Below are positions 47,405 through 59,800 of a stretch of 64,000 nt of DNA, one piece after another (position 1 is the first letter of the stretch; each line of letters begins with the position of its first letter). The notes under the pieces are model-generated. The model did not search any database, was not told where the DNA came from, and worked only from the letters and a program-made list of their open reading frames with translations. The stretch lies in contig CM057235.1 in NCBI GenBank assembly GCA_029891385.1, forward strand, positions 17,917,620 through 17,981,619, read 5' to 3'. A program made the translations under genes and the position numbers. This DNA comes from Erythroxylum novogranatense. Its lineage: Eukaryota > Streptophyta > Magnoliopsida > Malpighiales > Erythroxylaceae.

Positions 47405-48202
47405 CTAGATAGATCGGATGCTTTTTTTCAAATGGCCCATCTCATCACAAAGGAAACACTTTCCTTTGATGTTCTCTTTGGCCTTCTTTTTCATGGATTT
47501 GGCCTTGACCCCTGTTTGGGCCTTCTTTTTCATTAGACCCTTCTTCTTTTCCTTGCCCTTACCCTTGGGCTTAGAAGAAGAAGTTACATTAGCTTCTGGC
47601 CCTTGAGCCTTAATATTCAATATCTCCTCTGTGCTCTGGAGGGTATTCATCAACTCACTCAAGGTGTAATCCTTACTGTTGAGCTCATAGTCCAACTTAA
47701 ACTGCTGAAAAGAAGAGTTTAAGCTATTGATGATTATAATCATCTGCGTGTCCGCATCCATATCCTCCCAAGCATCTCACCTCGATGTCCGCAGAGATTA
47801 CCTTCATCATGTAATCCCTTTTGGTTCACGAGTTTTCATCTCGAGATTATGAAAGGTTTTGATAGCTTTCACTCTTGCAGACCTAGTCCTCACACCAAAC
47901 ATCTCATGTAGGTGATGGACCATTGCACTAGCAGTTTTCATAAAAGCAATTTGCTTTTGCAACATGCCGCTAACATAAGCCAGAATATAACACTTAGTAG
48001 TCTTGCCAGCATTCTGCCAACGCTCATATTGTTGGACTTGCTCAGGAGTTGAATCTCCACTTGGAGGTGTAGGCTCATTTTCAGTTAACACCCCTGAAAT
48101 ACGTTCATATTGAAGAACAATGTCAAGGTTACGTCTCCATTCATTAAAATTGTCTCCGTTTTCCAATTTGTTATTAGTCAAGAGCAGGGTGAGTGGATTC
48201 AT
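47405..48202 (-). pseudogene. gag of Copia B
   Basis: The start codon at 48202 opens MNPLTLLLTNNKLENGDNFN, a typical Copia gag start. RTRSARVKAIKTFHNLEMKT follows, with a break near 47800. INSLNSSFQQFKLDYELNSK is next, with a lysine-rich stretch after it. The zinc knuckle CFLCDEMGHLKK lacks its last cysteine. Gag is close to complete and needs only one frame correction, consistent with a young element. Confidence 0.9.
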
Positions 48203-49490
48203 TTTGTGGTTGATTATGTCTGATGATATAAATTATTAAAACATGAGCATACTAGTTAACAATTTATGGAACTTTGTATAAAATCATGATGCATGTATGC
48301 ATGATGATAGATTTAACAAAACTTAAAAAATTAAAACATTATACGATGGTTATTTTTCTTATCTATAACAGACTAAGTGACGGTGAGTCATCTTATCCAT
48401 TAAAAGAAAAATTGAGACCCTCCCACTCAAAAACTACCAAACATCTCATGCCCAATTGTTTTAAGAAGCATCTTAGTTTGGTCCATACTTTTACCAACAG
48501 ACCTAAGGTGGGCAGTTTATTGATAAAAAATGTTGAGTGTTTAACCATTTGATTCATTCACTAAAGATACCTACAAACCATGCCTCGGTGGGAGGTCACA
48601 TTTGCTATCATTAAGTGGACTTATCCTTAAGGAGACCCAAACCATGCAAGATCTAGGATCTATGCCCTCCGATGGGGAGTAACACTTCACCACATGCAAA
48701 CGGACCATCATTTGGAGACCGTGGACTCTCACAGGAGCATCCTCTCCCCCTCAATCTTTTTGGGCTTTAAGTTTAAAATACCATCTTGTCTAGATGCAAG
48801 TTATTATCCATCCTATATTGTTTCATTATATATCTCATACATAATGAATGCATGGCAAAGCCTAGGGTTGGCAATTTTCTAAATGACATGCAATCACATA
48901 ATATCACATATTATAAGCATTCATTTCTCCATTCATCACATGAACTAATAAAGCTACTTTTGATTGTCCATCCTAGAAAAATTAAATAATTACAAGCCTT
49001 TTAGGCCCAAAGTATTTTTCTTGGACTTGGATCTTCCGCTTCGAACTCTTCACAAACATGATCCGTCCCATTCGGTAAAGAAAATGTAATGGCATATATG
49101 AAAATTGAATTTTGTCACTTTGGAAATATGTTTTCACAAAACTTTTGCCAATACACAAAAGGATACACCAAAAATTTTACCTTTCCATTTCTTCAATCCA
49201 TGGCTGCTCCATCTTCATCATTACATCAATTTGTACATTACAAAATCAAAGAAAATAGAAAAAAGAAACCAAGGAGGAAACATGGTGATGATAGACCACC
49301 CTCCTTGTTACAACCAATGAAGAAATCTTATAAGGTAAATTTAACTTCTATGGACAACCAAAAGAGCAAACATACACCATGTATATTTCTATCACATAAA
49401 AATATGCAGCATACACAAAAAGATTGCCAACCCATGCATCCAATATATAGGAACCAAAATCACGCATTAGAAACTGGCTCTGATACCAAT
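48203..49490 (-). other. 5' leader of Copia B with primer-binding site
   Basis: This 1.3-kb stretch between gag and the 5' LTR is non-coding. The primer-binding site lies at 49471-49488. Plus-strand open frames here (48274-49637) are chance translations and one crosses the LTR edge. Confidence 0.75.
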
Positions 49491-51584
49491 TGTTGGATCG
49501 GAAAAAGAAAACATGCTTTGTTTGAAAAAACGGTAGATTTCAAAACTTTTAAGAAATCATTATTTGCAGCGGAAGCAACAAATCCAAATCAACATGCCAA
49601 TCCATACATGATATGGTATAAGGATAATAAAATATAAACAAGATTAGGAGTATTACCGACTCCTTCGCTACAGCTTTAAATCCTCGCTGCGCTATCCTCT
49701 CCTTCTTCGTGTATCCAAATCCTTTACCTTTGACTCTTTTCCTTTAGCAATCTACTTTTTCCTTATTGTAGTATCCTCAACCAATTAGATTTACCACATG
49801 TTCTTCAAGGAAAATTAGGTTAACAAAATCCTTTGGTGGGAAAGGAGAAGAAATATTTGGAGGAGATTTTCTTAGAAGAAGAAGAAGCAAAATTGAAACT
49901 CTTTCAATTAGTATTTTCGATTCTCTCTTTCATGAAAGAAGAGAAGGTGTAAAGAACATGCAAGAACTCTTTCTTGCCTACCAATTTCGTATATGCATGG
50001 ATGGAAGGAGAGAGAGGCATCAAAATGCATCACTTCTTTCATTAATCACTCATAAAATAGCCAATAATTGAGATTATCTTCATTTATCTTTATGATGACT
50101 ATTTAAAAAGACCATAACCTAAAATTCAATACCCAATTTTGGTTTTGCCAAGAAGAAAGAAGGAAGATGGTCTATCTAATGTACATCTTTCATCTTTAAT
50201 CTAATGAATGCAAATAGGTTACAAGCCAACATTAAAAGGCAACCATTAAACCATTTAATGGTAAGTTCATAACTCCATTTAATAATGATTAACCATAATA
50301 AAGACCATCTTTATTTAGCATTTTAATGTCAAATGTGTGGTTACACATTTAACCTAGGAATAACCAAAATTGCTATCTTCTTCTTAAAAAAAATTGTTTT
50401 AATATAATTAATCTAATTAATTACATTAAACCAAAAACCAAGCCTATTACTAAATGTACATTTGGGCTTCTTTAATTAGACCAAGCCCAAGATTCAATTA
50501 TGGGCTTCTAATTAACCTCCATTTATATTTCTTACTTAGCTTGATAAACTTCCTTAAAGCCAAGTGGGGAATCTTATTGGACTTTGATAATTCAAGCTCC
50601 AATAAGCCCAGAATTAATTCAATCTCATTGGAATTAATTCTAGCTTATTAACTAAATGTCATTCCACTAAAGACAATTAGTTGAACTCTTGAATTATTAA
50701 ATATTATGAGAATATGTCCAATTGCAAACCCTATTTAGAACCTTATTATAGCCATCCGCACAACAAAGGATAAAATTACCGTTTTACCCTTATGTTGGTT
50801 TTTCCTTCTAGATCTCTTATTTTACTTTATATGGTGATTAACACATAAGATCTCATCTTAGTGTTAAGACTTGATGGGTAGCTAGTCCATCAAACTATTG
50901 GCTCCAATTTAATCACCAAATCTCCTTAAAACATCTAGAAGAGATGATAACACTATAAACTCTTATTTGAGTGAATGTTCCCTGATACATGTTTCAATTA
51001 ATAATTCCAACATGCAGACACTGGATTAATACTCTGTAAAAATCCATTCCGATCATATCAAGAATTATAATGAAACATATATGAGTTCACCACTCATCAA
51101 GATTATGGTTCATAATAAGCGAATGCTTAAGTTGTATGTTTTAAGATTAAAGTAACGACCCACTTTATTCTTGAAAACATACTTGATTCCAGATTCATTT
51201 AATAGTGCTATTATCGATAGTCAACTACTATCATGATATGAAAGTCATAATTCCCTTGAAGTAAACTCCTTTACTTATATGGAGATAAATCGCAACACTA
51301 CTGATCTAAACCATAATCAGCGACCAACTTGATTATTCAACTGTGAATCAATTAATTGATTCTAATAATATACATGTTTCCCATACATCTCTATGTATAT
51401 GTATATTACTTACAAAAGAATCTTGGTACCTTATGACCAGATATATAATGCTCATACAGATAAAACCAAACTCTTTTGTTTTATTAATAATAAATATTTT
51501 CATTACAAAACTCAGAATCAAGAAGATAAAGTTACATGTAAATACACTTGCTTTCCAGGGCACTATATTTACATAACTCCAACA
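49491..51584 (-). repeat. 5' LTR of Copia B
   Basis: Direct-repeat partner of 31448-33543 with the same TGTTGGATCGG and CTCCAACA ends. It is followed by the TATAT target duplication and the resumed sequence of Copia A. Confidence 0.95.
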
Positions 51585-51850
51585 TATATACATATAAGTG
51601 TTTTGCTCAAATTGTTATGACACTTGTGAATTCAATTATAGTCATATGTTTTTGTTCACTTACTTGTTATCCATATTATGTTGTATTCAATAATTATTAT
51701 TTATAAGATAACAATTACAGAATTACCCATTTAAAGTTTGTTGAATTGAGCTGATTATGTGATAAATGGAATGAATCATGTTGTATAACTTGTGACCGCC
51801 ATGATCCCATCATTTTAGTTCAATTAAGGATGTCTTGATTGATTCCTTAT

Positions 51851-51930
51851 ATTGTGTGCACTTAAAGTTTTATTGTTGAATCACCATGTTATTGTGTGCA
51901 CTTAAAGTTTTATTGTTGAATCACCAAGTC
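51851..51930 (+). repeat. 40-base tandem duplication near the end of Copia A
   Basis: ATTGTGTGCACTTAAAGTTT and the next 15 or so bases occur at 51851 and again at 51891. The purine tract AAGTGGGAGA (51943-51952) follows and the 3' LTR begins just after it. Confidence 0.9.
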
Positions 51931-51953
51931 GTAACATGAGCCAAGTGGGAGAT

Positions 51954-52282
51954 TGTTAGAATATTTAATGACCCATGTGATTTATACTTTGAGTCCTATG
52001 AAAAGAACCTAAGATGATGGTTATTGGGTATTAAATAAAGGGATCTTAAATGAGTGAAAGACCCTTTCCCTCTCTCTTTCAAAATGAATCAACATAATGG
52101 TTGGTGAAATGATATATAAGTTTTAGAAACTTATGAAAGGTTATCTTAACAATTGGAGAAACTTTTAAAGAGAAAAAGAAGAATAGATTAAATAAACTTG
52201 TATCAAGAACATCAACATCTGTCAAAAACAATCATGGATATAGGTATGTCTAAATTAAATCGGTCCATTAAATTAATTTACA
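51954..52282 (+). repeat. 3' LTR of Copia A
   Basis: It is 329 bases long, starts TGTTAGAATATTTAATGACC directly after the purine tract and ends AATTTACA before GAACT. It preserves the middle part lost from the 5' LTR. Confidence 0.85.
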
Positions 52283-52930
52283 GAACTCTCCAAGAACACC
52301 ACTCAAAAGAACTCCTTACTCAAAGCTCTCATAAAGAACTTGCTCCTAAAGCTCTCAACTTTCTTACAGATGATTGAATGTATAATGTTTCACATAAATA
52401 AATTACAAAGGATGTCTTTATATAGACTTATAAGAACTTAGGAACCACTAACTCCTTTAAGTTTGTTGGGAGATATCCATTTTAGGCCACTAACTCCATT
52501 TTTTGCACATGGAATAAGTGTTTGAAAGATGCATATCCATTACCACATCACCCAACCCACTTTCCCACTACTTAAAGAAGTGCTCTCATTTTGTAAGGTA
52601 GTGCTTCCACTTTCTTAGGCCATTACCTACATTTTCTTATCATAAGTCAACACATCATCGCATCTTGAATCTAAATGCCTCAATGAGTATTCTGTTAGCC
52701 ATCCCAATTCATCTTTGTGCATGGTTAGTCTAAGCATGTCCATAGTGTAGTCTCATTTGATTCAATAATTAAGTTACCAAAGTCTAAGTTATTATATAAT
52801 AAACCTCACAAATTTACATTCCTTTCCACCTCGTTTTCAAAGTTAAATGCCTTCTTACAACTTTAGACTTAGCATGAATTAGTTGTTGTCAAAAAAGTGC
52901 TCTAAAGGCAATCATGTCAAAAAAGTGCTC
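52283..52930. other. Repeat-like stretch, LTR of unknown element possible
   Basis: CTCTCAT, TCTTTATATAGACTTATAAG and other LTR-like phrases appear in minus orientation, but no partner is in the window. A 28-base direct duplication starting TGTCAAAAAAGTGCTCTAAA lies at 52887 and 52915. No gene is seen. Confidence 0.35.
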
Positions 52931-54611
52931 TAAAGGCAATCTCCTTTAGCACTTATTGTACAAATCATTTTATGACTAATAAAAGAATTTTTCATTATTT
53001 CGATGTTCATACATTTATGGATTTGAGTTGATCTTAAATTGAATTAATGAAGTCCTTGATACAAAATATAGGAAAGAGGAAATTATGACGAGATCATGAT
53101 AATGAGATTCCTATCATATGTAATTATGTTAGTATCCAAACTTTCTTTAGTCATAGGATTAATGAGATGAGATATCATTAATTCGGATAGACTAGTACAT
53201 GTTATACTTCTTAATTGGATCAAGTAGTAAATCTCATAAGTTGTAGACATGAGTTGTTTAGAGTTAACATGTGGATGCTTACTAAAGGTGGTAAGTACAT
53301 TGGATTAATCTACTATGAGGCAATCATATGGATATTCTATTCCAGTGCCAATGATAGTTTCATCATAGCAATGGTGCAAGTATCCTTTGACTTGAGGTGC
53401 TCAAGAATATCTCGGATACTAATACTGTGCTTTGACTCCATTCATCAGTGCCTTTTAAGGTTTACATATAGGGTGGTGATTACGTATAACTTGAGGTATT
53501 CGAAGGTAATTGAGTAGCTAATAAAGGATTCACCGCTCTTGATAGAAGGAGATGATACCCACGGCGTCTTGTCGGGGTCATTACTCGGGAGTCTCTAGCC
53601 AGAGCAGATATGTGTCATGAAGAGGGTCTTCAATGATACATAGAGTAATGAGATCCTCAGGACAAGATCTAATATCACTTGGACTAGATGTGACGTAGTT
53701 AGTCTAGTAGGAGTTGGCACTTTGACCATACTCTGAACCAAGTGGGGTATAGATGTTGAAAGGAAAAATTGTATAGAAACATTGCATATGGAAGGGTTCG
53801 TAATCAAACTACTGACTTTCCAGTTAATTGGGGTCATAACGTGTTGCTAGATACTGCTCTTAACTTACTTGAATTAAGTGTTAATTCAAGTGACCAAACA
53901 TAACTGGGAACCTAATAGGTCACACACATAGGAGATCTAAAGGATAAGTAAAATGGTCTTGAATGGCGATTCAAGATATGAGATAGTGTTTCAGGAATTT
54001 ATCGCGATGTGATCATGATAGAAAACGTTGCATGGAATGGATTAGAAACAAGAGTTATTGGCTGCCAATTTGGCCATGAACTTCCCAAACTTCCATTAAT
54101 GCATGATATTCATGGCCATTAACTTCCCATACCTTTCATTAATGCATGCTATTCATAACTATTAATTTCCCATAACTCTCTAATAGTGATGGGAGTTATG
54201 GAAGGCCAAATGGTGCAGAAAATAAAGATGCTTTTTGTGCATCTTGTGTAAGACACAAGTGAAAGAAAGGTTCTTTCTTACACATACTCTTTTTCTCTCT
54301 AACTCTCATAAGAGTTCTTATCTTTACTAGAACAAAGAAAGAATTCTAGCCATCAAGGTTTCATCCTTCTATCTTTGTGTGAAATTTCATTAGAGATGTT
54401 CTACGTTGATCGTTGTGGTTTATGACAACCCAACGAGGAGAAGATTAAAGAACGAAGGAGATCATCAGAAAGGTTTATAAACATCTTATATTTCATGTTT
54501 TTGTTTTCTATATCTATAAGCATGAATAGATCTGGTTTTTGAGGTTACATTATTTTCTGTTGTGTATATTTGATATATATTATGTATGATAAGCATGATT
54601 GGAACCTTACA
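52931..54611 (+). repeat. Probable Copia-type LTR (element D)
   Basis: It ends CCTTACA and is followed by TAGTATCAAAGCCATC (54613-54628), a diverged version of the initiator-Met primer-binding site TGGTATCAGAGCCA. The body contains phrases common in plant Copia LTRs and three tandem units of about 42 bases starting AACTTCCC/AATTTCCC near 54079, 54121 and 54164. The start is not located and no partner LTR is visible in the window, so the limits are uncertain. Confidence 0.5.
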
Positions 54612-55760
54612 ATAGTATCAAAGCCATCTTGTGCCTTGTTAGATGTGGAATACCTGACAAATAAAAACCGTTTTTATGATTGTTACAGCTTAGGGTTTTG
54701 TAGTTTTTTGTTTGAAATTAATTATAGAAAAATGTTTTTCACGATTTTATTTCACCAAACTGTTCATAAGCTATAGGTGAATGATTCAGTGTGATTGAAA
54801 ATATTTTTGATGTGAATAAAATATTTAATTTCAAATTTACAAGAACATGCATGAAAAATGTCTTTTTGCTAGGCATGTGATGTCTACGGGCTAAAATGAT
54901 GAGGTTACACATGATTTTCATGGAATTTGATTCTTAAAAAATTATTTCAACATATTTGGGATGTTTTTATGAATTTTTATTTTTTAGAATTATTAAATTT
55001 TAAAATAATTTTATCAAATAATTTCGATCTTGACAATTTTCTAGAAATTGTAGGATCTATTTTGTTTAATGTTTTTGTATGTTTATATTTCGGTTTTAGA
55101 ACCCTAAAAATATTTTTATGTGATAAAAATGTGTTAATTTGATGTTTTATGCATGCCTAAATGATTTTTCTCAACATTTGATTTCCAGAAAAAGTTTAGA
55201 AATCATATTTGTCAATTTTTGTGCCTTATAGATGTTTCAGTGACCATAATAAATTTTGGGTGATTCCTAAAAATATTTTGATTATCGTGAAATGACCTAG
55301 AGATGTTTGGAATGATAATTTGATGTTTTGGAAATTTTGGGAACTTATAGAAATTAATTTTGAATTAATTTTAGTAGAGCAATAGATTTTATCGTACGAA
55401 CAGAAAAATTGGCATGTGTGACAAAATTGAAGTTGTTTAATTTTGACATCAAATAATTATTTTAAAGTAAATTAATTATTAATTAATTTCTGGAACTAGG
55501 AATTCATGTTAATTAGATTAATACTAATTCTAGATGAAAAAATATACAATAGTAATTTTAGCCAAGTTAGTAAAAGGAAGATAGTAAATCCAAGTGTTGG
55601 ATTGAGACTTTTATGTTATAATCCATAAGATATCATAACCAAAATGATGTGTTTACATATATGCATTAGAGAAGGGTTAGGAGAATATGTGGGCTTGCAT
55701 GATGGCTGGGTATGTGCTTAGGTCCAATTTGATTGGGCAGTGTATATCTTGCCATTATAT
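54612..55760 (+). other. Possible internal leader of element D, no coding motif
   Basis: AT-rich DNA downstream of the primer-like site. Only small open frames without recognisable content are present. It may be a non-coding leader or unrelated intergenic DNA. Confidence 0.3.
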
Positions 55761-56700
55761 ATATATACATATGAGTTATATGTATAAGACCACCTAAGTT
55801 AGATTAGATCTTAGGCAGGTAATCGCAAGTCCATTCGTTGTAGTGCAAGTGTCGTAACATCGATTACATCCAGATTTGTTGTGATCGCCTGACTTATCTG
55901 AGTGCTTCTGGACGTGATGCCCTAACACCCCGGTCACGGTGGGCACCAACTGGTTTTGTCTGATTTTGTTGAGGCTGGACGCCGTTGTTTGGATCCATGA
56001 GCTCAATTAACTTCAACCAGGAAGTATCTGCAAAACAATAAGGCCCACCGGGGGTTAATCGCTGGCAGGCTCCTCCGATGCTTAAATTAGTTCTTTTGTC
56101 GTAAGTTTTGTGGCTATGAACAGAGGGTAATAGGGTTTTCTAGGTCATACCTGCATTATGAGGAGATAATGAACTTATATAGTAAATACCTGCCGAGTTT
56201 AATTCATCATCTTGAGAATGGGTCGATTGACCCATATGCAATCCTAAGGTTGGACCTGAGCTTAACACGACCGACCCAATCAATTTTTAATTTAACAAAT
56301 GTAAGTTATTTACGTGGCAAAGGTGTTAGCTACTATAACATGTCACGTTTTTGAGTTAGAATTGCAAAATTCAGTAAAATTTAAGGTTTTATTATGTAAT
56401 TAATTTGCTTAGGATAGTTAAATTTCGATCGATCTAAGCCTAAATACTGTATTAAAAATACGTGAATTTGAGTTATGGATAAGTCCATTGTCATCCGTCG
56501 TTGGAGTTTATACATTAATATTATCTACTGCTTTATCGATAATAAAATTAAAGTTTAAAGTTTACTTTTCAAAAAATTTTAAGATAATTTGATTAAAAAA
56601 CAGTTTAGAGAGTTAAATGTTACATGATCATTTTTTTTCCCCTGAAGTTTGCGGTTTCAAAAGAAATTTAATTGATTTCATTAGAGGACAGCTTACCTGG
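55761..56700. other. Intergenic stretch with a GC-richer repeat-like patch
   Basis: Between about 55840 and 56070 the sequence turns GC-richer (ACACCCCGGTCACGGTGGGC, GGTTAATCGCTGGCAGGCTC) and looks like conserved repeat ends I have seen in other plant DNA. I cannot assign a class. No gene is supported. The minus-strand frame at 55794-56006 is not convincing. Confidence 0.35.
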
Positions 56701-56709
56701 ATTTCATGT

Positions 56710-56782
56710 GCCGTCTTAGCTCAGCCGGTAGAGCGCACGGCTTTTAACCGTGTGGTCGTGGGTTCGATTCCCACAGACGGCG
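56710..56782 (+). tRNA. tRNA-Lys (anticodon UUU)
   Basis: The 73 bases fold completely: a 7-bp acceptor stem GCCGTCT/AGACGGC, D arm with GCTC...GAGC, anticodon stem CACGG/CCGTG around CTTTTAA (anticodon TTT), a five-base variable loop, and T arm GTGGG/CCCAC with TTCGATT. The discriminator base is G. Internal boxes A (TAGCTCAGCCGG) and B (GGTTCGATTCC) fit RNA polymerase III. There is no intron. It is a cytosolic nuclear-type gene lying about 115 bases upstream of the next coding region. Confidence 0.97.
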
Positions 56783-56783
56783 G

Positions 56784-56787
56784 TTTT
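56784..56787 (+). terminator. Polymerase III T-run terminator of tRNA-Lys
   Basis: TTTT begins one base after the tRNA end, as is usual for plant tRNA genes. Confidence 0.8.
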
Positions 56788-56896
56788 ACTTTTGTCTTGT
56801 CATAAAGAAAATTGTTTAGAAAAGGTTACGGAAGTATTCTCAATCCAATATCTGACGAGTTGTCCAAAACCCCAACCCACCAGTAAACCCTAAAAA

Positions 56897-59800
56897 ATGT
56901 TGCGCTTCTGCACCTGCTTATCATCATTATACACAACCCCAACCACTTCCTTTCCTAATAGCCTTGCCTATTTCCCTTCAATCCTCTCAAAACTACCATC
57001 CTTATTAAGCCAATGCCAGTTTCAACTTAAGCAACCCAACAAACAGAGACAATATTTAGCCTTTTGTACAAGTTATGAGGTGGGTGGCGATTACTTGAAT
57101 GAAAAACTGGGTGTTGAAGATGGAAGGACTCGAACCGAACAAGAATGGAACGACAAACCGGACAATTCTCGTAATGAAGCTTTGCTTAAAGGTGGTGAAC
57201 AGGTCACTTCTGTCCTTCAAGAAATGATAACCCTGGTGACTTTCTAATTTACATCTCCCTCTTTCTAGTTTTCTTTTATTTGTGTGTCTTTCTTTAAAGG
57301 ATTATTTGAATGGTTTATGATTCTTTAGTCTCTTACGGTTGTTATAAGCTTTAGGACAGGAAAATTTGGAAATTACGGCTATTTATTGTCTGCCAAATGT
57401 GTTTGCGGTACAGTTGCAAGACATGGACATGGATGAAACATCCGAAAAAGTGGCGGTTGAATTGGCTGCGCAAGGAGTCATAGGGAAAAGAGTCGATGAG
57501 ATGGAATCGGGGTTTATGATGGCTTTGGATTACATGATTCAAATGGCCGAAAAGGACCAAGATGATATGGTATTGTTGTAAATTCACTGTGTGATTCTTG
57601 GCATTTCTATGGATTCTTGTTTCTTATCCTGTATAGTGCTTTACACTCAACTTTGAGAAAATATGTTTACAGTGACGTGTGAAGTTGCTTGACAGTGAAT
57701 GTTGTTTTGAATTTTATGTTTAACTAGAATAGGATGATACTCTGTCCCCAAGTCTGGGCATTAGAACCATCGTCATTGTTTGTGGTCATTACTTTGACCT
57801 ATTTTTAAGGAGATGCCAATAGACGTTGGATTTGTACTTCTGCTATTAACCTTTGAGTCTGTAAGTTTGCCCGTGCAGAGTGGGTAGCATTATGTGTGCA
57901 ACTGTAACGAGTTAGAAGAATGTGCTCTTCAAAATTGGTGGTAGAATCTGATATGTAGGCGGTGGTTTTGGGTGTACAAAAGGGTACCTCCTGTTTCTCC
58001 TCATTCTCCATTTTTCTATGAACGTATAAGGTTGATAAAGTTGGATTGGAATGTACAAATTCATCTTGCTCTTCGAGAAAGGAAAATTTACATGAATACC
58101 ACGGCCAAATTTGACTTGGTTCTTAATGGAGGCACTCAATTTTTTACGCAACCTTTGCTGTTTGATGACATAAGTTGTAGTCATTTGTTTACTTCATGAA
58201 GATGGGAATGTTTATTGACCATTATTGAATTAGAAAAGACCTACTGTTAAGCATTCTTTTAAGTTCTATCTGTTTAAGCTTAGCAAATTCGACAATCAGT
58301 TATCTCTGCATTGCTAATTTGACATGGGTGAATGTTGTTGAAAACTTCAAAAAGTTATTGCTCTAGTCAGTTCTCAGTTTCAGTCAGATTCTGAATCAAC
58401 CATATGGTGTCTCTCTGCCCTGCTGTTGGCCTAGGAAGTCCTAGTAAGAAATATATGAGTTCCTTTTGTAGGACTCAGTAGCTGGGTGCACCACCCATGT
58501 TTTAACAGCTCTGGGAAATTAATTTGCATCTCTTTGGATTCATAGCTAATGTTATTACTTGGTAGTATGTAAGCTACTTTTTTCATGTAGCATTTTTGTA
58601 TAATTTTCCCTTCTTTTTTGATGACTTTGAGATTTATCAGTTGATTTTGACAATTGGTGTGTTGTTTCTTTCAGCGAAAATCACTTTTGGAAGTCATAAA
58701 GGAGACTGTATTGTCCCATTTAACCAAAAAGTGCCCCCCTCAAGTAAGAGTCTTCTCACAGGCTGTTTCTTCTTCTTTCAACGCAAGAGTTGTGTTTATG
58801 TATTTCAAGGAACTAAAGTGCTGATTTCTTTCAATTCTAGGTTCAAGTGATTGGCTTATTGTGTAGAACGCCCGGGAAAGACAGCAGACACGAACTACTA
58901 CGGAGGGTTGCCGCTGGTGGTGGTGTCTTTGAGAGTAAAGATGGCACAAAAGTTCATATTCCTGGGACAAATCTGAATGATATTGCTAACCAGGCAGATG
59001 ATTTGTTAGAGGTAATTATCGTAAATATTATTTTTAATTGAAGCATTCTAGGACATTTGATTGGATAGGAATTCAAGCAGCAATGGTCTGTGTTGTCGTC
59101 TTTCATCATATACTTTCTCTCTCAAATGCATGTGTTGTGGAATATGCGAACCGGTTCCTTGTGTCATTGGCATTATAAAGTGGCTCTTTTACATTGAAAG
59201 TTAGCTTGTCCTCAAACATTAATTAATTCTTTGCCAGGCTATGGAAACTCGACCTGTTGTTCCTGATCGAAAACTACTAGCAAGGCTTGTTTTAATTAGA
59301 GAGGAAGCCAGGAACATGATGGGAGGTGGCATTCTTGATGAAAGAAATGATCGTGGTTTTAGCACACTACCTGAATCTGAGGTGCTTTTTCTTGTTTTAT
59401 TGTTTGTATTATACATGTAATTGGCTGTTTCTGTTGGCCTAAATTTGATGTCATGACCATTTTCTTTTTTGCACTCTGAAAATTGCTGCTTGATGTTGAT
59501 TGCATCTTTTGTTTCTAATAATCAGTGCTTCTAATAACTTCCCAAAACAGGTGAACTTCTTAACCAAACTGGTAGCATTGAAACCTGGGAAGACCGTCCA
59601 GGATATGATAAAAAATGTCATGCTAGGAAAAGATGAAGGTGCTGAAGATCCTATCAGTGGCGAAGAAGACACTAGTGGTGCAAGATTTTATGGTGGAATT
59701 GCAGGAAGGGTATGCTTGGGCTCACTTAATTGCTTATTTTCATCTGTGTTATCTTAATCATAGGTGTTTTTGAATGCTGTTTAACGTTACTAGAATCTTG

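Larger units (their letters stand above)
31448..51584 (-). mobile_element. Copia retrotransposon B (young, minus strand), split by element C
   Basis: Two 2.1-kb LTRs (31448-33543 and 49491-51584) are nearly identical by eye and carry TGTTG...CAACA ends. The target duplication is an exact TATAT (31443-31447 and 51585-51589). The primer-binding site next to the right LTR reads TGGTATCAGAGCCAG on the minus strand (49471-49488), a perfect initiator-Met type. The purine tract CAAGTGAGAGAT precedes the left LTR (33544-33560). Genes run gag (right) to RNase H (left). They are interrupted between integrase and reverse transcriptase by element C. Confidence 0.95.
25775..52282 (+). mobile_element. Copia retrotransposon A (old, plus strand), split by element B
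   Basis: The 5' LTR is 25775-25923 and the 3' LTR is 51954-52282. The target duplication is GAATT (25770-25774) and GAACT (52283-52287). Copia-type genes in the order gag, protease, integrase, reverse transcriptase, RNase H run from 27281 to about 31427. The internal region is broken at TATAT by element B (31448-51584) and resumes at 51585-51953. Numerous stops, frameshifts and changed catalytic residues show that it is long dead. It is the oldest member of the stack, because it hosts the other two. Confidence 0.9.

Noticed and set aside
49089..49637. 182-codon plus-strand open frame
   Set aside because: It runs from the leader of Copia B through its primer-binding site into the LTR on the antisense strand, so it cannot be an independent gene.
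51851..51930. CRISPR-like direct repeat
   Set aside because: Only two units without spacers of a constant size, inside a plant retrotransposon. No CRISPR array is present anywhere in the window.
57805..58199. Open frames in the second intron of the At4g37920-like gene
   Set aside because: They lie within an intron between well-defined exons, and their translations show no conserved motif.
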